In this document: positions 63,750 to 64,000 of the stretch, one piece after another
Numbering within the stretch: position 1 is the first letter of the stretch
How the letters are laid out: each line of letters begins with the position of its first letter
Assembly (NCBI GenBank): GCA_021018815.1
Contig: JAITYX010000059.1
Coordinates: 2,170,001 to 2,234,000, forward strand
Source of the DNA: Talinum fruticosum
Lineage: Eukaryota; Streptophyta; Magnoliopsida; Caryophyllales; Talinaceae
Reading direction: 5' to 3'
DNA length: 64,000 bases
Translations under genes and position numbers: made by a program
The notes under the pieces: model-generated
The model's database searches: none
What the model saw: the letters and a program-made list of their open reading frames with translations, nothing else
What the model was told of the DNA's origin: nothing

Positions 63750-64000
63750 CTGGAAGTCCAAATAACAATATTGAATTAAAGCATTCATAATTTCATGTTG
63801 TATATATCGACCCACATTGACCCAAATGAAATGTTTATGGGGGCGGCTGCCTATATCTATCTCCCCCATAATAATTGTCAGTTTTTTTGCTTTTAAACAA
63901 CTTAAATCCATCAGAAAAACCATTAAATGATTTCTTTTTGGGTGAAATCCAGTCTAAACATGGCAATTACGAGGGTTTGTTCTCTTCATAATTTGGGTCA

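Noticed and set aside
1..64000. CRISPR arrays, tRNA or rRNA genes, microRNA precursors, bacterial operons
   Set aside because: No regularly spaced repeats, cloverleaf consensus or rRNA words were seen, and I recognised no familiar plant miRNA other than the miR160 match, which is a target rather than a precursor.

Overview
The window is nuclear DNA from a flowering plant, almost certainly a eudicot. It is AT-rich, its genes carry many GT-AG introns, its promoters have TATA boxes and CT-rich leaders, and Stowaway-type MITEs are scattered between genes. The species cannot be named from the sequence. Four plant genes are recognisable with high confidence, a fifth is cut by the right edge, and the rest is AT-rich intergenic DNA with short transposons, microsatellites and small inverted repeats.

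Layout: (1) 1-6.6 kb has no gene. (2) 6.96-9.65 kb, minus strand: an AUXIN RESPONSE FACTOR of the miR160-targeted ARF10/16/18 group, with a near-perfect miR160 site. (3) 9.7-21.9 kb is intergenic. (4) 21.9-26.5 kb, plus strand: a promoter-like block, a long GC/CT-rich leader and a two-coding-exon GATA8 (BME3)-like zinc-finger factor. (5) 26.5-34.7 kb is intergenic. (6) 35.08-44.74 kb, minus strand: a complete 21-coding-exon EDR2-like PH-START-DUF1336 gene. I could join every exon in frame to 727 residues. (7) 45-56.2 kb is intergenic and holds several MITEs. (8) 56.2-60.6 kb, plus strand: a complete two-exon RING plus vWA protein of the WAV3 E3-ligase family (708 residues). (9) 63.6-63.75 kb, minus strand: the terminal coding exon of a gene that continues beyond the window, tentatively a chloroplast adenylate-kinase-type protein.

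The genes do not form a pathway or operon. Two are transcription factors (auxin response; GATA/germination type), one is a lipid-binding regulator and one is an E3 ligase. Their order does seem meaningful. As I recall the Arabidopsis map, ARF10, GATA13 and a PH-START gene are close neighbours on chromosome 2, and GATA8, a PH-START gene and a RING-vWA gene are close neighbours on chromosome 3. The window therefore looks like one unsplit copy of an old collinear block.

The main oddity is that the ARF and GATA8 coding regions are broken by single-base shifts, nearly all one base short inside G, C or T runs. The neighbouring EDR2-like and WAV3-like genes read cleanly. This fits homopolymer errors in a long-read assembly better than gene decay. 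I found no evidence of a novel biological system here.
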